A stretch of 64,000 nt of DNA from the NCBI GenBank assembly GCA_001724995.1, contig MEFD01000018.1, forward strand, positions 62,001 through 126,000, written 5' to 3'. The position numbers and the translations under genes were made by a program. The notes beneath the pieces are model-generated. The model searched no databases. It was given only the letters and a program-made list of their open reading frames with translations, and was not told the origin of the DNA. Each line of letters starts with the position of its first letter. Positions within the stretch are counted from its first letter, which is position 1. Positions 8,558 to 17,255 of the stretch are shown one piece after another. The stretch comes from Rubrivivax sp. SCN 71-131. Lineage in GTDB: Bacteria > Pseudomonadota > Gammaproteobacteria > Burkholderiales > Burkholderiaceae_C.

Positions 8558-8935
8558 ATGCTGCGGGGGCTCGCCGGTGCTCTGCTCGCGCTGCTGGTGC
8601 TGCCAGGCGTCGGCGTGCTCGCGGCCGAAGCCGCGGGCCGCACGCCCAGGCCGGCGATCGAGCCGGCGCAGGCGCTCACGCAGTGCATCGCGCCGGCCGA
8701 GGTCATGCGGCGCGAGCACCCGGCGATGCTCGCGCATCAGCGCGACGACACGGTGCGCGGCGGCGTGCGCGGCGCCAAGGCCAGCCTGCGCGGCTGCATC
8801 GACTGCCATGCCGGTGCCGCCACGCACAGCGTGGCCGCGTCGCCGAAGGACTTCTGCGTGAGCTGCCACGCCTTCGCAGCGGTGAAGATCGACTGCTTCG
8901 AGTGCCACACCGGCACCAGGGAGGGCGTGCGGTGA
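8558..8935 (+). CDS. dsrJ: DsrJ, periplasmic triheme cytochrome c
   Basis: A 125-residue triheme cytochrome c of DsrMKJOP, anchored or exported by an N-terminal hydrophobic segment (residues 4-24). Heme-attachment motifs are C80IDCH84, C100VSCH104 and C113FECH117. A lone cysteine, C43, matches the unusual His/Cys heme ligand reported for DsrJ. The ATG lies 5 bases after dsrL. The stop overlaps the GTG start of dsrO, so the two are translationally coupled. Confidence 0.94.
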   Translation: MLRGLAGALLALLVLPGVGVLAAEAAGRTPRPAIEPAQALTQCIAPAEVMRREHPAMLAHQRDDTVRGGVRGAKASLRGCIDCHAGAATHSVAASPKDFCVSCHAFAAVKIDCFECHTGTREGVR

Positions 8936-9684
8936 GCGACTCGCCCAAGCGCGCGGACGGCGGCCGCCGCGCCTGGCTGGGCGCCGCGGCGGCCGGCGTG
9001 GCCGGCGTCGTGCTGGCGCCCGGCGTGCGGCTGATCGAGGTTGCCCGCGCTGCCCCGGCCAAGACCGCCGGTGCCGACCCGGCGGTGCGCTGGGGCCTGC
9101 TGATCGACACCACGAAATGCGCCCCGGGCTGCGAGGACTGCGTCCGCGCCTGCCATGCCGAGAACGGCCTCGCCCCGCCCACGCGCCCGACCGACGCGCG
9201 CTGGATGCGCAAGGTCGAGATCAAGGAGATGAAGACCGGCCGCCAGGCCTCGGTGCCGGTGATGTGCCAGCACTGTGCCGAGCCGCCCTGCGTCGACGTC
9301 TGCCCCACGGGCGCCTCGTTCAAGCGCGCCGACGGCATCGTGCTCGTCGACCGCCACCGCTGCATCGGCTGCCGCTACTGCATGATGGCCTGCCCGTACA
9401 AGGCGCGCAGCTTCGTGCACGAGCCGCTGGCCGGCCAGAAGCCCGAGGTGCCGCGCGGCAAGGGCTGCGTCGAGGGCTGCACGCTGTGCGTGCACCGCCT
9501 CGACCGCGGCCAGGCCCTCACCGCCTGTGCCGAGGCCTGCACCAGGGCCGGCCACGGCGCCATCCTCTTCGGCGACCTCAACGACCCGGCCAGCGAGATC
9601 GCGCGCCGCGTGCGCGAGCTCCAGTCGACGCAGCTGCGCGCCGACCTGAAGCTGGACCCGGGCGTGCGCTACCACGGGATCTGA
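8932..9684 (+). CDS. dsrO: DsrO, periplasmic ferredoxin-type subunit
   Basis: Tat-exported iron-sulfur protein (250 residues) that links DsrJ and DsrP. The N-terminus has a twin-arginine signal (GGRRAWLGAAA, near residues 10-20) with a hydrophobic run. Four [4Fe-4S] binding regions follow in DmsB/NrfC style: CAPGCEDCVRACH, CQHCAEPPCVDVCP, CIGCRYCMMACP and CVEGCTLC with a later C pair. I chose the GTG at 8932 because it overlaps the dsrJ stop (GTGA) and keeps the whole Tat signal. Confidence 0.93.
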   Translation: MSDSPKRADGGRRAWLGAAAAGVAGVVLAPGVRLIEVARAAPAKTAGADPAVRWGLLIDTTKCAPGCEDCVRACHAENGLAPPTRPTDARWMRKVEIKEMKTGRQASVPVMCQHCAEPPCVDVCPTGASFKRADGIVLVDRHRCIGCRYCMMACPYKARSFVHEPLAGQKPEVPRGKGCVEGCTLCVHRLDRGQALTACAEACTRAGHGAILFGDLNDPASEIARRVRELQSTQLRADLKLDPGVRYHGI

Positions 9685-9687
9685 GCC

Positions 9688-10860
9688 ATGAAGACGATCG
9701 CCGCGACCCGCAACTTCTGGCTGCTCGTGGCCGTGGGCGGCCTCGTCACCGCCGTCGGCCTGGGTGCTGCGCACCAGATGGAGCTGCACGGCCACGTCAT
9801 CACCGGCATGGACAACAGCATCGTCTGGGGCCTGCCGCACGTGTTCGCCATCTTCATGATCGTCGCCGCCTCGGGCGTGCTCAACGTGGCCTCGATCGGC
9901 TCGGTCTTCGGCCAGCCGGCCTACAAGCCTCGCGCGCCGCTGTCCGGGCTGCTGTGCCTGGCGCTGCTGGCTGGCGGGCTGATGGTGCTGATGCTCGACC
10001 TCGGCCGCCCCGAGCGCGTGATCGTCGCCGCTACGCACTACAACCTGAAGTCCGTCTTCGCCTGGAACGTGCTGCTCTATTCGGGCATGGCGGCCGTGGT
10101 CGTGGTCTACCTGTGGACGATGTTCGAGCGCCGCTACAAGGCCTGGTCGAGGCCGGCAGGCATGGCGGTGCTGCTGTGGCGCTTCGTGCTGACCACCGGC
10201 ACGGGCCTGATCTTCGGCTTCCTGGTCGCGCGCCAGGCCTACCAGTCGGCGCTGCTGGCGCCGCTGTTCATCGTCATGTCCTTCGCCTGGGGGTTGGCGG
10301 TCTTCCTGGTCGTGCAGGCGGCGATGTACCGCTGGAACGACCGCCGCCTGCCGCCCGAGCTGCAGCACCGGCTGGCGCGGCTGCTGGGGATCTTCATCGC
10401 CGCGTCGCTGTACCTGGTGGCGGTCTACCACCTCACCAACCTGTATTTCGAGCGCCAGGCCGGCTTCGAGGCCTTCATCCTGCGCGACGGCGGCGTCTTC
10501 CCGCTGCTGTTCTGGGGCGGCTACGTGCTGCTGGGCTCGGTGCTGCCGATGGCGCTGCTGTTGCACCCGCGCCCGCCGGGCGAAGCGGCGGTGCTCGCCG
10601 CCGCGCTACTGGTGGTGGCGGGCGCCTTTGCCTGGCTGTTCGTCTTCATCGTCGGCGGCCAGGCGTATCCGCTGGACATCTTTCCCGGCCACGTGGCGAG
10701 CAGCGCTTTCGGCGACGGCCAGGTGGCCACGTACCGGCCGACGGCGCCCGAGTGGCTGCTGGGCCTGGGCGGCCTGGGTGCGGCCTTCCTGCTGACCACC
10801 ATCGGTGTGCGCGTGCTCGACTTCATGCCGCAGGACGACCTGCCGACGGCCCGGCCCTGA
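9688..10860 (+). CDS. dsrP: DsrP, NrfD-like membrane subunit
   Basis: Polytopic quinone-interacting membrane protein of the NrfD/PsrC family, 390 residues with about ten hydrophobic segments along its length. It pairs with DsrO and DsrJ on the periplasmic side. It begins 3 bases after dsrO and ends 5 bases before dsrN. The conserved NrfD features visible are the charged loop LDLGRPERV (near residue 105) and the membrane-embedded arginines that follow. Confidence 0.93.
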   Translation: MKTIAATRNFWLLVAVGGLVTAVGLGAAHQMELHGHVITGMDNSIVWGLPHVFAIFMIVAASGVLNVASIGSVFGQPAYKPRAPLSGLLCLALLAGGLMVLMLDLGRPERVIVAATHYNLKSVFAWNVLLYSGMAAVVVVYLWTMFERRYKAWSRPAGMAVLLWRFVLTTGTGLIFGFLVARQAYQSALLAPLFIVMSFAWGLAVFLVVQAAMYRWNDRRLPPELQHRLARLLGIFIAASLYLVAVYHLTNLYFERQAGFEAFILRDGGVFPLLFWGGYVLLGSVLPMALLLHPRPPGEAAVLAAALLVVAGAFAWLFVFIVGGQAYPLDIFPGHVASSAFGDGQVATYRPTAPEWLLGLGGLGAAFLLTTIGVRVLDFMPQDDLPTARP

Positions 10861-10865
10861 CCGCC

Positions 10866-12281
10866 ATGCAGCGCCTGCTCGTCTCGGCCGCGCACAAGTC
10901 CTCGGGCAAGACCATGGTCGCGGTCGGCCTGGCGGCGGCGCTGCGCGCGCGCGGCCTGGCGCTGCAGCCGTTCAAGAAGGGGCCGGACTACATCGACCCG
11001 CTGTGGCTGGCACGCGCCGCCGGCCGCCCTTGCTTCAACCTCGATCCGCACCTGCAGTCGCCGCAGGCACTGGACCGCAGCTTCGACGCCGCGCTGGCGG
11101 GCGCCGACGTGGCGCTGGTGGAGGGCAACAAGGGCCTGCACGACGGAATGGCGCTCGACGGTCGCGACAGCAACGCGGCGCTGGCCCGGCAGCTCGGGCT
11201 GCCGGTGCTGCTGGTGCTGGATGCGCGCGGCATGACGCGCGGCATCGCGCCGCTGATCCTTGGCCAGCAGGCCTTCGATCCGGCGCTGCGCATCGGCGGC
11301 GTCATCCTCAACCGCGTCGGCGGGGCCCGCCACGAGGCCAAGCTGCGTGCGGCCATCGAGTGCTACACGGCGCTGCCGGTGCTCGGCGCGCTGGCCGATG
11401 ACCCGGCGCTGGCGCTGGCCGAGCGCCACCTCGGTCTGCCGACCTGCGCCGAGGTCGCCGACGCCGACGCGCGCGTGCAGGCCCTGGGCCGCGCCGTGGC
11501 CGCCCAGGTGGACCTGGCGCGCGTGCTGGAGCTCGCCGCCGGTGCGGGGGCGTGGTCGGCGCCCGCCACGGTGGCGTCTGCGCCGATGCCGGAAGGCCCG
11601 CGGCTGCGCATCGGCATCGCGCGCGACCGCGCCTTCGGCTTCTACTACCCCGACGACCTCGCCGCGCTACAGGCCGCGGGGGCCGAGCTGGTGTTCATCG
11701 ACACCCTGCACGATGCGCGGCTGCCGGTGCTGGACGGCCTGTTCATCGGCGGCGGCTTTCCCGAGACGGCGATGGCCGCGCTCGAGGCGAACGCGGCGCT
11801 GCGCCAGGCGCTGCGCCAGGCCATCGAGGGCGGGCTGCCGACCTACGCCGAATGCGGCGGGTTGATGTACCTCTCGCGCAGCATTCGCTGGCAGGGCCGG
11901 TGCGCCGAGATGGTGGGCGTGATCCCCGGCGACGCGGTGATGCAGCCGCGCGCGGTGGGTCGCGGCTACGTGCGGCTGCAGGCCACCGGGGCCTTGCCCT
12001 GGCCCGTCCTGCGCGCGGGCGAGGGGCAGGGCGGCGGGATCGTGCGCGGTCACGAGTTCCACCACTCCAGCCTGGAGAACCTGCCGCCGGGGCTGCGCTT
12101 TGCCTGGCAGGTGCAGCGCGGCCACGGCATCGACGGCCGCCACGACGGCCTGCTGCTGCACAACCTGGTGGCGTCGTACAGCCACCTGCGCAGCGGCGCC
12201 GGCTCCGACTGGGGGCCCCGCTTCATGGCGCATGTGCGCCGCTGCCGCCAGCGCTGCGGGGCCGCCGCGCTGGCGGCCTGA
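10866..12281 (+). CDS. dsrN: DsrN, siroheme (cobyrinate-type) a,c-diamide synthase
   Basis: Glutamine-dependent amidotransferase of the CbiA/CobB family that amidates siroheme to siroamide for DsrAB. It has 471 residues. The N-terminal ATP-binding domain has a P-loop (AAHKSSGKTMVAVG), and the C-terminal glutaminase domain has the nucleophile in YAECGGLMYL. The operon position, 5 bases after dsrP, makes the siroheme role more likely than cobalamin synthesis. I start at the ATG at 10866; a much longer open frame upstream only shadows dsrO and dsrP. Confidence 0.93.
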   Translation: MQRLLVSAAHKSSGKTMVAVGLAAALRARGLALQPFKKGPDYIDPLWLARAAGRPCFNLDPHLQSPQALDRSFDAALAGADVALVEGNKGLHDGMALDGRDSNAALARQLGLPVLLVLDARGMTRGIAPLILGQQAFDPALRIGGVILNRVGGARHEAKLRAAIECYTALPVLGALADDPALALAERHLGLPTCAEVADADARVQALGRAVAAQVDLARVLELAAGAGAWSAPATVASAPMPEGPRLRIGIARDRAFGFYYPDDLAALQAAGAELVFIDTLHDARLPVLDGLFIGGGFPETAMAALEANAALRQALRQAIEGGLPTYAECGGLMYLSRSIRWQGRCAEMVGVIPGDAVMQPRAVGRGYVRLQATGALPWPVLRAGEGQGGGIVRGHEFHHSSLENLPPGLRFAWQVQRGHGIDGRHDGLLLHNLVASYSHLRSGAGSDWGPRFMAHVRRCRQRCGAAALAA

Positions 12282-12312
12282 TCGATCAACAGGATGCGAA
12301 GGAGGACGCCAG

Positions 12313-12669
12313 GTGCAGACCCCGAACGCCCGCCACGCCGTCATCGTCGACGGCCGCGCCGTGCCCACCGACAGCGAGGGCTATCTGCTCGACCTGGGCG
12401 ACTGGTCCGAAGGCTTCGCCCTCGCGCTGGCGCAGCGCGAGGGCCTGGTGCTGACGCCGGCGCACTGGGAGGTGATCCACTTCCTGCGCGAGTTCTGGCA
12501 CCAGCACCGCGTGCAGCCTCAGGTGCGCGTGATGATCCGCCACTTCAGCGCGCGCTGGGGTGCCGAGCGCGGCAGCAATCACCACCTGCACGAGATGTTC
12601 CCGGTCGGCGGCCCGCAGAAGCAGGGCAACCGCCTGGCCGGGCTGCTGCGCACCAAGGGCGAACACTGA
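12313..12669 (+). CDS. DsrC-like protein without cysteines (RspA-like)
   Basis: A second DsrC-family protein, 118 residues, starting at GTG 12313 behind AAGGAGG (12299-12305). It keeps the fold signature ([37 protein letters not shown]), but the C-terminal arm reads KQGNRLAG and ends TKGEH. The two catalytic cysteines of DsrC are replaced by N106 and E117, and the protein contains no cysteine at all. Such proteins have been named RspA and proposed to be regulatory. It lies between dsrN and cobA inside the dsr operon, so a role tied to Dsr is likely; a carrier role is not. Confidence 0.88.
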   Translation: MQTPNARHAVIVDGRAVPTDSEGYLLDLGDWSEGFALALAQREGLVLTPAHWEVIHFLREFWHQHRVQPQVRVMIRHFSARWGAERGSNHHLHEMFPVGGPQKQGNRLAGLLRTKGEH

Positions 12670-12683
12670 AGGAGCCGCCGAGC

Positions 12684-13499
12684 ATGAATGCCGTCGTCGA
12701 TTGGCCGGGTGCCACCGTCGCCGCGGGCGGGCGCTGCGGCCATGTCCACCTGGTGGGTGCCGGTCCCGGCGACCCGGAGCTGCTGACGCTGCGCGCGGCA
12801 CGCCTGCTGGCGCAGGCCGAGGTCGTCGTCTACGACCACCTCGTCGGCCCCGGGGTGCTGGAGCTGGCGCACGCCGGCGCGCAGCGCATCTGCGTGGGCA
12901 AGCGCATGCGCCAGCACAGCCTGCCGCAGGACGGCATCAACGCACTGCTGGTGCGGTTGGCGCGCCAGGGGCGGCGGGTGGTGCGGCTCAAGGGCGGCGA
13001 CCCCTTCGTCTTCGGCCGCGGGGGCGAGGAGCTGCAGGCGCTGGCCGCCGCCGGCGTGCCTTTCGAGGTCGTTCCGGGCGTCACCGCCGGCTGCGGCGTG
13101 GGCGCCTATGCGGGCATTCCGCTCACGCACCGCGACCACGCGCAGAGCTGCGTCTTCGTCACCGGCCACCTCAAGGACGACAGCTGCGACCTCGACTGGG
13201 CGGCGCTGGCGCGCCCGCGGCAGACGGTGGTCATCTACATGGGCCTGACGGCGCTGTCCGAGATCTGCCGTCAGCTGGTGGCGCACGGCCTGCCCCCCGA
13301 CTGGCCGGCGGCGGTGGTGGCGCAGGGCACGCTGCCCGGCCAGCGCGTGGTGGTCGCCACGCTGGCCACGCTGGCCGCTGCGGTGGCGCGCGAAGACCTG
13401 CGCGCGCCCACGCTGGCCATCGTCGGTGAGGTGGTGCGGCTGCGCGAGCAGCTCGCCCTGCCCGAGCACCTGCCGCAGGCGCTGCCGCTGCGGGCCTGA
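12684..13499 (+). CDS. cobA: Uroporphyrinogen-III C-methyltransferase (SUMT)
   Basis: SAM-dependent enzyme that makes precorrin-2 from uroporphyrinogen III, the first committed step to siroheme for DsrAB. It has 271 residues with the SUMT signatures [32 protein letters not shown] and VPGVTAG. The N-terminal dehydrogenase/ferrochelatase part of full CysG is missing, so those steps must be encoded elsewhere. It starts 14 bases after the rspA-like gene with AAGGAG nearby and ends the dsr operon. A strong hairpin follows at 13516-13540. Confidence 0.93.
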   Translation: MNAVVDWPGATVAAGGRCGHVHLVGAGPGDPELLTLRAARLLAQAEVVVYDHLVGPGVLELAHAGAQRICVGKRMRQHSLPQDGINALLVRLARQGRRVVRLKGGDPFVFGRGGEELQALAAAGVPFEVVPGVTAGCGVGAYAGIPLTHRDHAQSCVFVTGHLKDDSCDLDWAALARPRQTVVIYMGLTALSEICRQLVAHGLPPDWPAAVVAQGTLPGQRVVVATLATLAAAVAREDLRAPTLAIVGEVVRLREQLALPEHLPQALPLRA

Positions 13500-13515
13500 G
13501 CGCGGCGCGGGCGGT

Positions 13516-13540
13516 CGCGGGCGGGCGCGTCCCGCCCGCG
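13516..13540 (+). terminator. Terminator-like hairpin at the end of the dsr operon
   Basis: A perfect 10-base-pair stem, CGCGGGCGGG and CCCGCCCGCG, with a 5-base loop, lies 16 bases after the cobA stop and 37 bases before the next ATG. No T-run follows, so it is not a classic intrinsic terminator; it may slow polymerase or protect the 3' end of the long dsr transcript. Confidence 0.55.
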
Positions 13541-13577
13541 CAGGCACAATCCGGGGCCGTTCCGCCAGGCCTGCCCC

Positions 13578-14021
13578 ATGAACCCCGTAGACGAGCGCTC
13601 AGCCGCGCCAGCCGATGCCGCACTTGAAATCAGCCTGGCCACTTCGCTGGAGCTGTGCCGGCTGGAGCTGGCGACGATCGTCGACATTCGCCAGGCCTTC
13701 GAGATCGAGCTCAAGGGCGCCATCCCGGGCACGGTGCACATCCCGCTGTTCGAGGTCAAGCAGATGCTGGGCCACCCGCTGACCGAGGACGAGCAGGACA
13801 TCCTCGACGCCGGCCGGCCGACGCCGATGGACGTGCAGGGCTTCTTCACCACCCTCAACCGGCTGCATCACACGCACGATCACATCGTGCTCATCGTCTG
13901 CAACAGCGGCCGCCGCAGCTTGTATGCCGCACGGCTGCTGCGCGACCTGGGCTACCCCAAGGCCTTGTCGGTGGCTGGCGGCTTCCAGGCCTGGAAGAAG
14001 CTGCAGGCGCCGCCGCCCTGA
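13578..14021 (+). CDS. Rhodanese-domain protein
   Basis: A 147-residue single-domain rhodanese. The active-site loop CNSGRRS (cysteine near residue 110) is intact, so it should form a cysteine persulfide. Extra sequence between the N-terminal strand and the active site (residues 45-95) makes it longer than a minimal rhodanese. It lies after the dsr hairpin on the same strand and may feed sulfane sulfur to DsrEFH or TusA; this is inferred from location only. Its stop abuts the stop of the convergent response regulator (TGATCA at 14019-14024). Confidence 0.85.
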   Translation: MNPVDERSAAPADAALEISLATSLELCRLELATIVDIRQAFEIELKGAIPGTVHIPLFEVKQMLGHPLTEDEQDILDAGRPTPMDVQGFFTTLNRLHHTHDHIVLIVCNSGRRSLYAARLLRDLGYPKALSVAGGFQAWKKLQAPPP

Positions 14022-14687
14022 TCAGCCGCCGCGGTCGGCGTCGATGCGCGCCTCGACCGCGAACACGGCGGCCTCCACGCGCGAGCTCAGGCTGAGTTTG
14101 CCGAGAATGTGGCGGACATGCAGCTTGACGGTGTCGTGGCTGATGTCGAGCGCGCGGGCGATGGTCTTGTTGCTCTCGCCGCGCGCCAGATGCTCGAGGA
14201 TCTGGCGCTCGCGTTCGGTCAGCGAGGCCAGCGCGCCGCGCCGGGCGTCGGGGGAGCCGTCACCGCCCTGCAACTGCCCGGCGAGCTTGGCGGTCATCGC
14301 CGGCGCGACCACGAGCTTGCCGCGCACGGCGCTGTCGATCGCGGCGATCACGTCCTCGGGCTCCATGTCCTTGAGCAGGTAGCCGCGCACGCCGGCGCGC
14401 AGCGCGGCGGCAAGGTCGGCCCCGGAATCGCTCATCGTCAGGATCACCACCGGCGTGTCCAGACCCTCGGCACGGATGCGTTGCAGCAGCGTCAGGCCGT
14501 CGATGGCCGGCATGCGCAGGTCGAGCACCAGCAGGTCGGGGCGCTGCTCGCGCAGCACGGCGATCACCTCGTCAGGGTCGGCGAGCGCAGCCAGCACGTC
14601 CATGCCGCCGCGCTGGCGCAGCAGATCGGTCAGCCCGGTGCGGCACAGCGAGTGGTCGTCGACGAGGACCAGGCGCGGTGCGGTCAC
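14022..14687 (-). CDS. NarL/FixJ-family response regulator
   Basis: Two-component response regulator (221 residues). The receiver domain shows DDH near the N-terminus, the phospho-acceptor aspartate in LLVLDLRMP and the late lysine in YLLKDME. A LuxR-type helix-turn-helix follows (LTERERQILEHLARGESNKTIA, split here at ERQIL). I start at GTG 14687, which has GGAGGG just upstream and overlaps the stop of the kinase gene (GTGA), so kinase and regulator are coupled. It sits between dsr and sat-apr, so sulfur genes are plausible targets. Confidence 0.92.
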   Translation of the reverse strand: MTAPRLVLVDDHSLCRTGLTDLLRQRGGMDVLAALADPDEVIAVLREQRPDLLVLDLRMPAIDGLTLLQRIRAEGLDTPVVILTMSDSGADLAAALRAGVRGYLLKDMEPEDVIAAIDSAVRGKLVVAPAMTAKLAGQLQGGDGSPDARRGALASLTERERQILEHLARGESNKTIARALDISHDTVKLHVRHILGKLSLSSRVEAAVFAVEARIDADRGG

Positions 14688-15904
14688 GACGGCCCTCCGG
14701 CGCCTGCGGGCGGCGCTGCCGCCGGCAGCGGCACGCGCAGGCACACGCGGGTGCCGCCGCCTGCGCGCGGCCCGACGTCGAGCGTGGCGCCGAGCCAGCG
14801 CGCGCGCTCATGCATGATCTCCAGCCCGTAGTGCGTGTCGCTGTCGCCGGCGAGCGTCGGTGACAGGCCGCTGCCGTCGTCTTCGACGCACACGTCGAGC
14901 ACGTCACCGTCGCGCTCGATGTGCAGCCAGGCGTGGCGTGCGCCGGCGTGGCGCGCGATGTTGGCCAGCGCCTCCTGGACCACGCGGTAGACCTGTTCCT
15001 CCTGCGCCGGCGCCAGCGACAGCCCGGCCAGCGCGTGGACGACGTCGAGCGGCGGGCCGCCGCGCGCGCGGAAGGCCTCGGCGCTGGCGGCCAGCGCGTG
15101 TGCCAGACCCAGCGGATGCATCGGCGCACGCATGTGCGTGAGCAGCGCGCGCAGGTTGGCGTGGGCGCCGCGCACCGCGTCGCGCACGTCGTCGAAGTAG
15201 CGTTCGGCCGATGCCTGGTCGCAGCCGCGGATCGCATCCTGCAGCAGCGGCAGCCGCATCTTCACGTAGGCCAGCGACTGCCCGATCGAATCGTGCACGT
15301 CGGCGGCGATCGCCTGGCGTTCGCTGGCGAGCGCGACACGCAGGTTCTCGCGTTCCAGCCGCGCGTTGTCCAGCGCCAGCCCGAGCAGCGCGCCCACCGA
15401 CTCGAGCAGCGCCAGCACCTGCGCCGAGGGCTCGAACAGGTCCGCGTAAAAGAGGTTGTAGATGCCGAGCAGGCGCCCCCGGTGCACCAGCGGCACCGCG
15501 AGGATGCGCCGGCAGCCGCTGCCGAAGTAGGCGTCCGCGCTGCGCCGTGCGCAGACACTGAGGTCGTGCCCCCACGCGGGCTGACCCGCCTGCAGCGCGA
15601 CGCCGCAGGGGCCGCAGTCGCCATCCACCGTGCGCTCGGCCTCGAGCACCGACGCCGGCAGCCCCTGGCTGGCCACCAGGTGCATGCGCTGGCCGGCATC
15701 CTCGAGCACGCGCACCGCGCCGGCGGTGGCGCCGGCCAGGTTCAGCAGCGGCTGCAGGAAGCGGGCGAGCAACTCGTGCAGGTCGTTGCCCGACGCCAGG
15801 CCCGCCGTGATCTCGGCCAGCAGCCCCGTCGGCGTCCCGACGGTCGCCGCCGCCGCTGCCGGCACGGCGCTCGGGGTCGATGGGGACAGCTCGATGACGG
15901 ACAT
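14684..15904 (-). CDS. Soluble GAF-domain histidine kinase, NarX/NreB-like
   Basis: Sensor kinase of 406 residues with no membrane segment. Residues about 30-180 form a GAF domain, followed by a HisKA_3 dimerisation domain with phospho-acceptor H204 (DVHDSIGQSLAYVKMRL) and a C-terminal ATPase domain (N-box QEALANIARHA, then DDGSG and YGLEIM). The GAF domain holds C97, C100, C118 and C131, a spacing that could bind an Fe-S cluster or sense redox or sulfane sulfur; that is inference. It reads into the NarL-type regulator by a 4-base overlap. Confidence 0.9.
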   Translation of the reverse strand: MSVIELSPSTPSAVPAAAAATVGTPTGLLAEITAGLASGNDLHELLARFLQPLLNLAGATAGAVRVLEDAGQRMHLVASQGLPASVLEAERTVDGDCGPCGVALQAGQPAWGHDLSVCARRSADAYFGSGCRRILAVPLVHRGRLLGIYNLFYADLFEPSAQVLALLESVGALLGLALDNARLERENLRVALASERQAIAADVHDSIGQSLAYVKMRLPLLQDAIRGCDQASAERYFDDVRDAVRGAHANLRALLTHMRAPMHPLGLAHALAASAEAFRARGGPPLDVVHALAGLSLAPAQEEQVYRVVQEALANIARHAGARHAWLHIERDGDVLDVCVEDDGSGLSPTLAGDSDTHYGLEIMHERARWLGATLDVGPRAGGGTRVCLRVPLPAAAPPAGAGGPS

Positions 15905-16095
15905 CTGGGTCGATGCGATGACGGCGCGCGGGCGCCGATGCCGGACATGGATGAGCCGGAAGCCGACGCGCGTGCCGCGCGCGGCCCCCTTACCGGCTGC
16001 ATTGTGCACTCCCTGACGTAGAAGGACCGTGCAAGGGCCGCCGTGATGGCCGGATCGGCGCGCGGACCGCAGCCCGCGGGGAAGGGGCCGCGCCT

Positions 16096-17079
16096 TCATC
16101 CGGGCTGCTTGCGCTGGCGCGCGGGCAGCAGCAGTTTGCCGCGGGGCGCCTGGCGCGCCTGGCGCAATTGGCTGCAGTGGTGGATGAACTCGGCGGTGTG
16201 GCGGCCGATGTGCTTGTCGCGGTGCAGCACCATCGACAGCCGCCGCGTCGCCCGCGGCAGGTTCGTCTGCAGCTCGGCCAGCGTTCCCTGCACCAGCTCG
16301 CGCGCCACGACCTCGCGCGCCAGACAGCCCAGCGCCGCGCCCGCGGCCACGAGGCGCTTGATCGCCTCGGGGCTGCTGAGCTCGAACTCGACGTTCAGTG
16401 CGCCGACCCGCTCGAGCAACCACGCTTCCGCCGCCTCGCGCGTGCCCGATCCGGGCTCGCGCAGCGCCCAGTTGGCGGCGCGCAGCTCGCGCAGGCCCGC
16501 CGGTCGGCCGACCAGCGGATGACCGGCCGCGGCGAACACCACCAGCTCGTCGGTCAGCCAGGGGCGTGCGACGAGCCGCGGGTGCGTCTGCGTGCCTTCG
16601 ATGAAGCCGACGTCGGCGTCGAAGCGCGCCACCGCCTCGACCACCTCGCGCGTGTTGCCGATCATCAACCGCACCGGCTGCGCCGGGTTGGCCTGGTTCC
16701 AGCGCGCCAGCAGCTCCGGCAGCAGGTACTCGCCGATGGTCAGGCTGGCCGCCAGGTGCAGCGGCGCGGGCCGCTGCGGCGACAGCAGCCGTTCGAGTTC
16801 GATCGCCCGGTCCAGCAGCGCCGCGGCCTTGGGCAGCAACGCGCGGCCGTTCTCGTTGAGCCGCAGGCGCCGCCCGACGCGGTCGAACAGCTGCGCGCCG
16901 AGCGCGCCCTCGAGTTCGGCCAGCGCCGCGCTGGCCGCCGATTGCGAGCGGGCCACCCGGTCGGCCGCGGCCCGGGTGGAGCCGGCGCGTGCGGTGGCGA
17001 CGAAGACCTCGAGCTGGCGCAGGCTCAGCCGCAGCCGCGGCGCCAGCGGGTTCTCGCCTTGATCGTGTTTTTCGATCAT
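16096..17079 (-). CDS. LysR-family regulator, CysL/YeiE/CbbR-like
   Basis: A 327-residue LysR-type regulator. The winged helix-turn-helix lies near residues 14-75 (LSLRQLEVFVATARAGSTRA, then SQSAASAALAELE). The effector domain has REPGSGTREAAEAWL, a motif shared by CysL, YeiE and CbbR regulators. The ATG at 17079 was chosen because it begins just before the HTH and has AGGT upstream; a longer frame exists to 17205. It is transcribed divergently from sat, the classic layout for a LysR gene and its target. Confidence 0.9.
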   Translation of the reverse strand: MIEKHDQGENPLAPRLRLSLRQLEVFVATARAGSTRAAADRVARSQSAASAALAELEGALGAQLFDRVGRRLRLNENGRALLPKAAALLDRAIELERLLSPQRPAPLHLAASLTIGEYLLPELLARWNQANPAQPVRLMIGNTREVVEAVARFDADVGFIEGTQTHPRLVARPWLTDELVVFAAAGHPLVGRPAGLRELRAANWALREPGSGTREAAEAWLLERVGALNVEFELSSPEAIKRLVAAGAALGCLAREVVARELVQGTLAELQTNLPRATRRLSMVLHRDKHIGRHTAEFIHHCSQLRQARQAPRGKLLLPARQRKQPG

Positions 17080-17163
17080 CGTGACCTGTATTGTCCGTTT
17101 TTCCTCGCGGCTGTGCTTGCCTACGATCGACCTCGTCGTCGCGGGTACGCGCGGCCCTGGCCG

Positions 17164-17190
17164 GCGAGCGCCCGCGATCAGGGCGCTCGC
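17164..17190. promoter_or_regulatory. Perfect inverted repeat in the lysR-sat intergenic region
   Basis: GCGAGCGCCC and GGGCGCTCGC form a perfect 10-base inverted repeat with a 7-base spacer in the 176-base divergent region, 66 bases before the sat ATG. It could be an operator for the divergent LysR regulator, or an RNA hairpin in the sat leader if transcription starts upstream. GC-rich sequence raises the chance rate of such repeats. Confidence 0.45.
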
Positions 17191-17255
17191 GATCTCGATC
17201 GACATCCGGCAGGACGCGCAGGCGGCCTGCAGCCGCTGAGGAGGGCTCCACCGCC

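Noticed and set aside
15905-16095. Sigma-54 promoter upstream of the kinase gene
   Set aside because: A CGG and TTGCA pair exists but the GG-N10-GC spacing is wrong.
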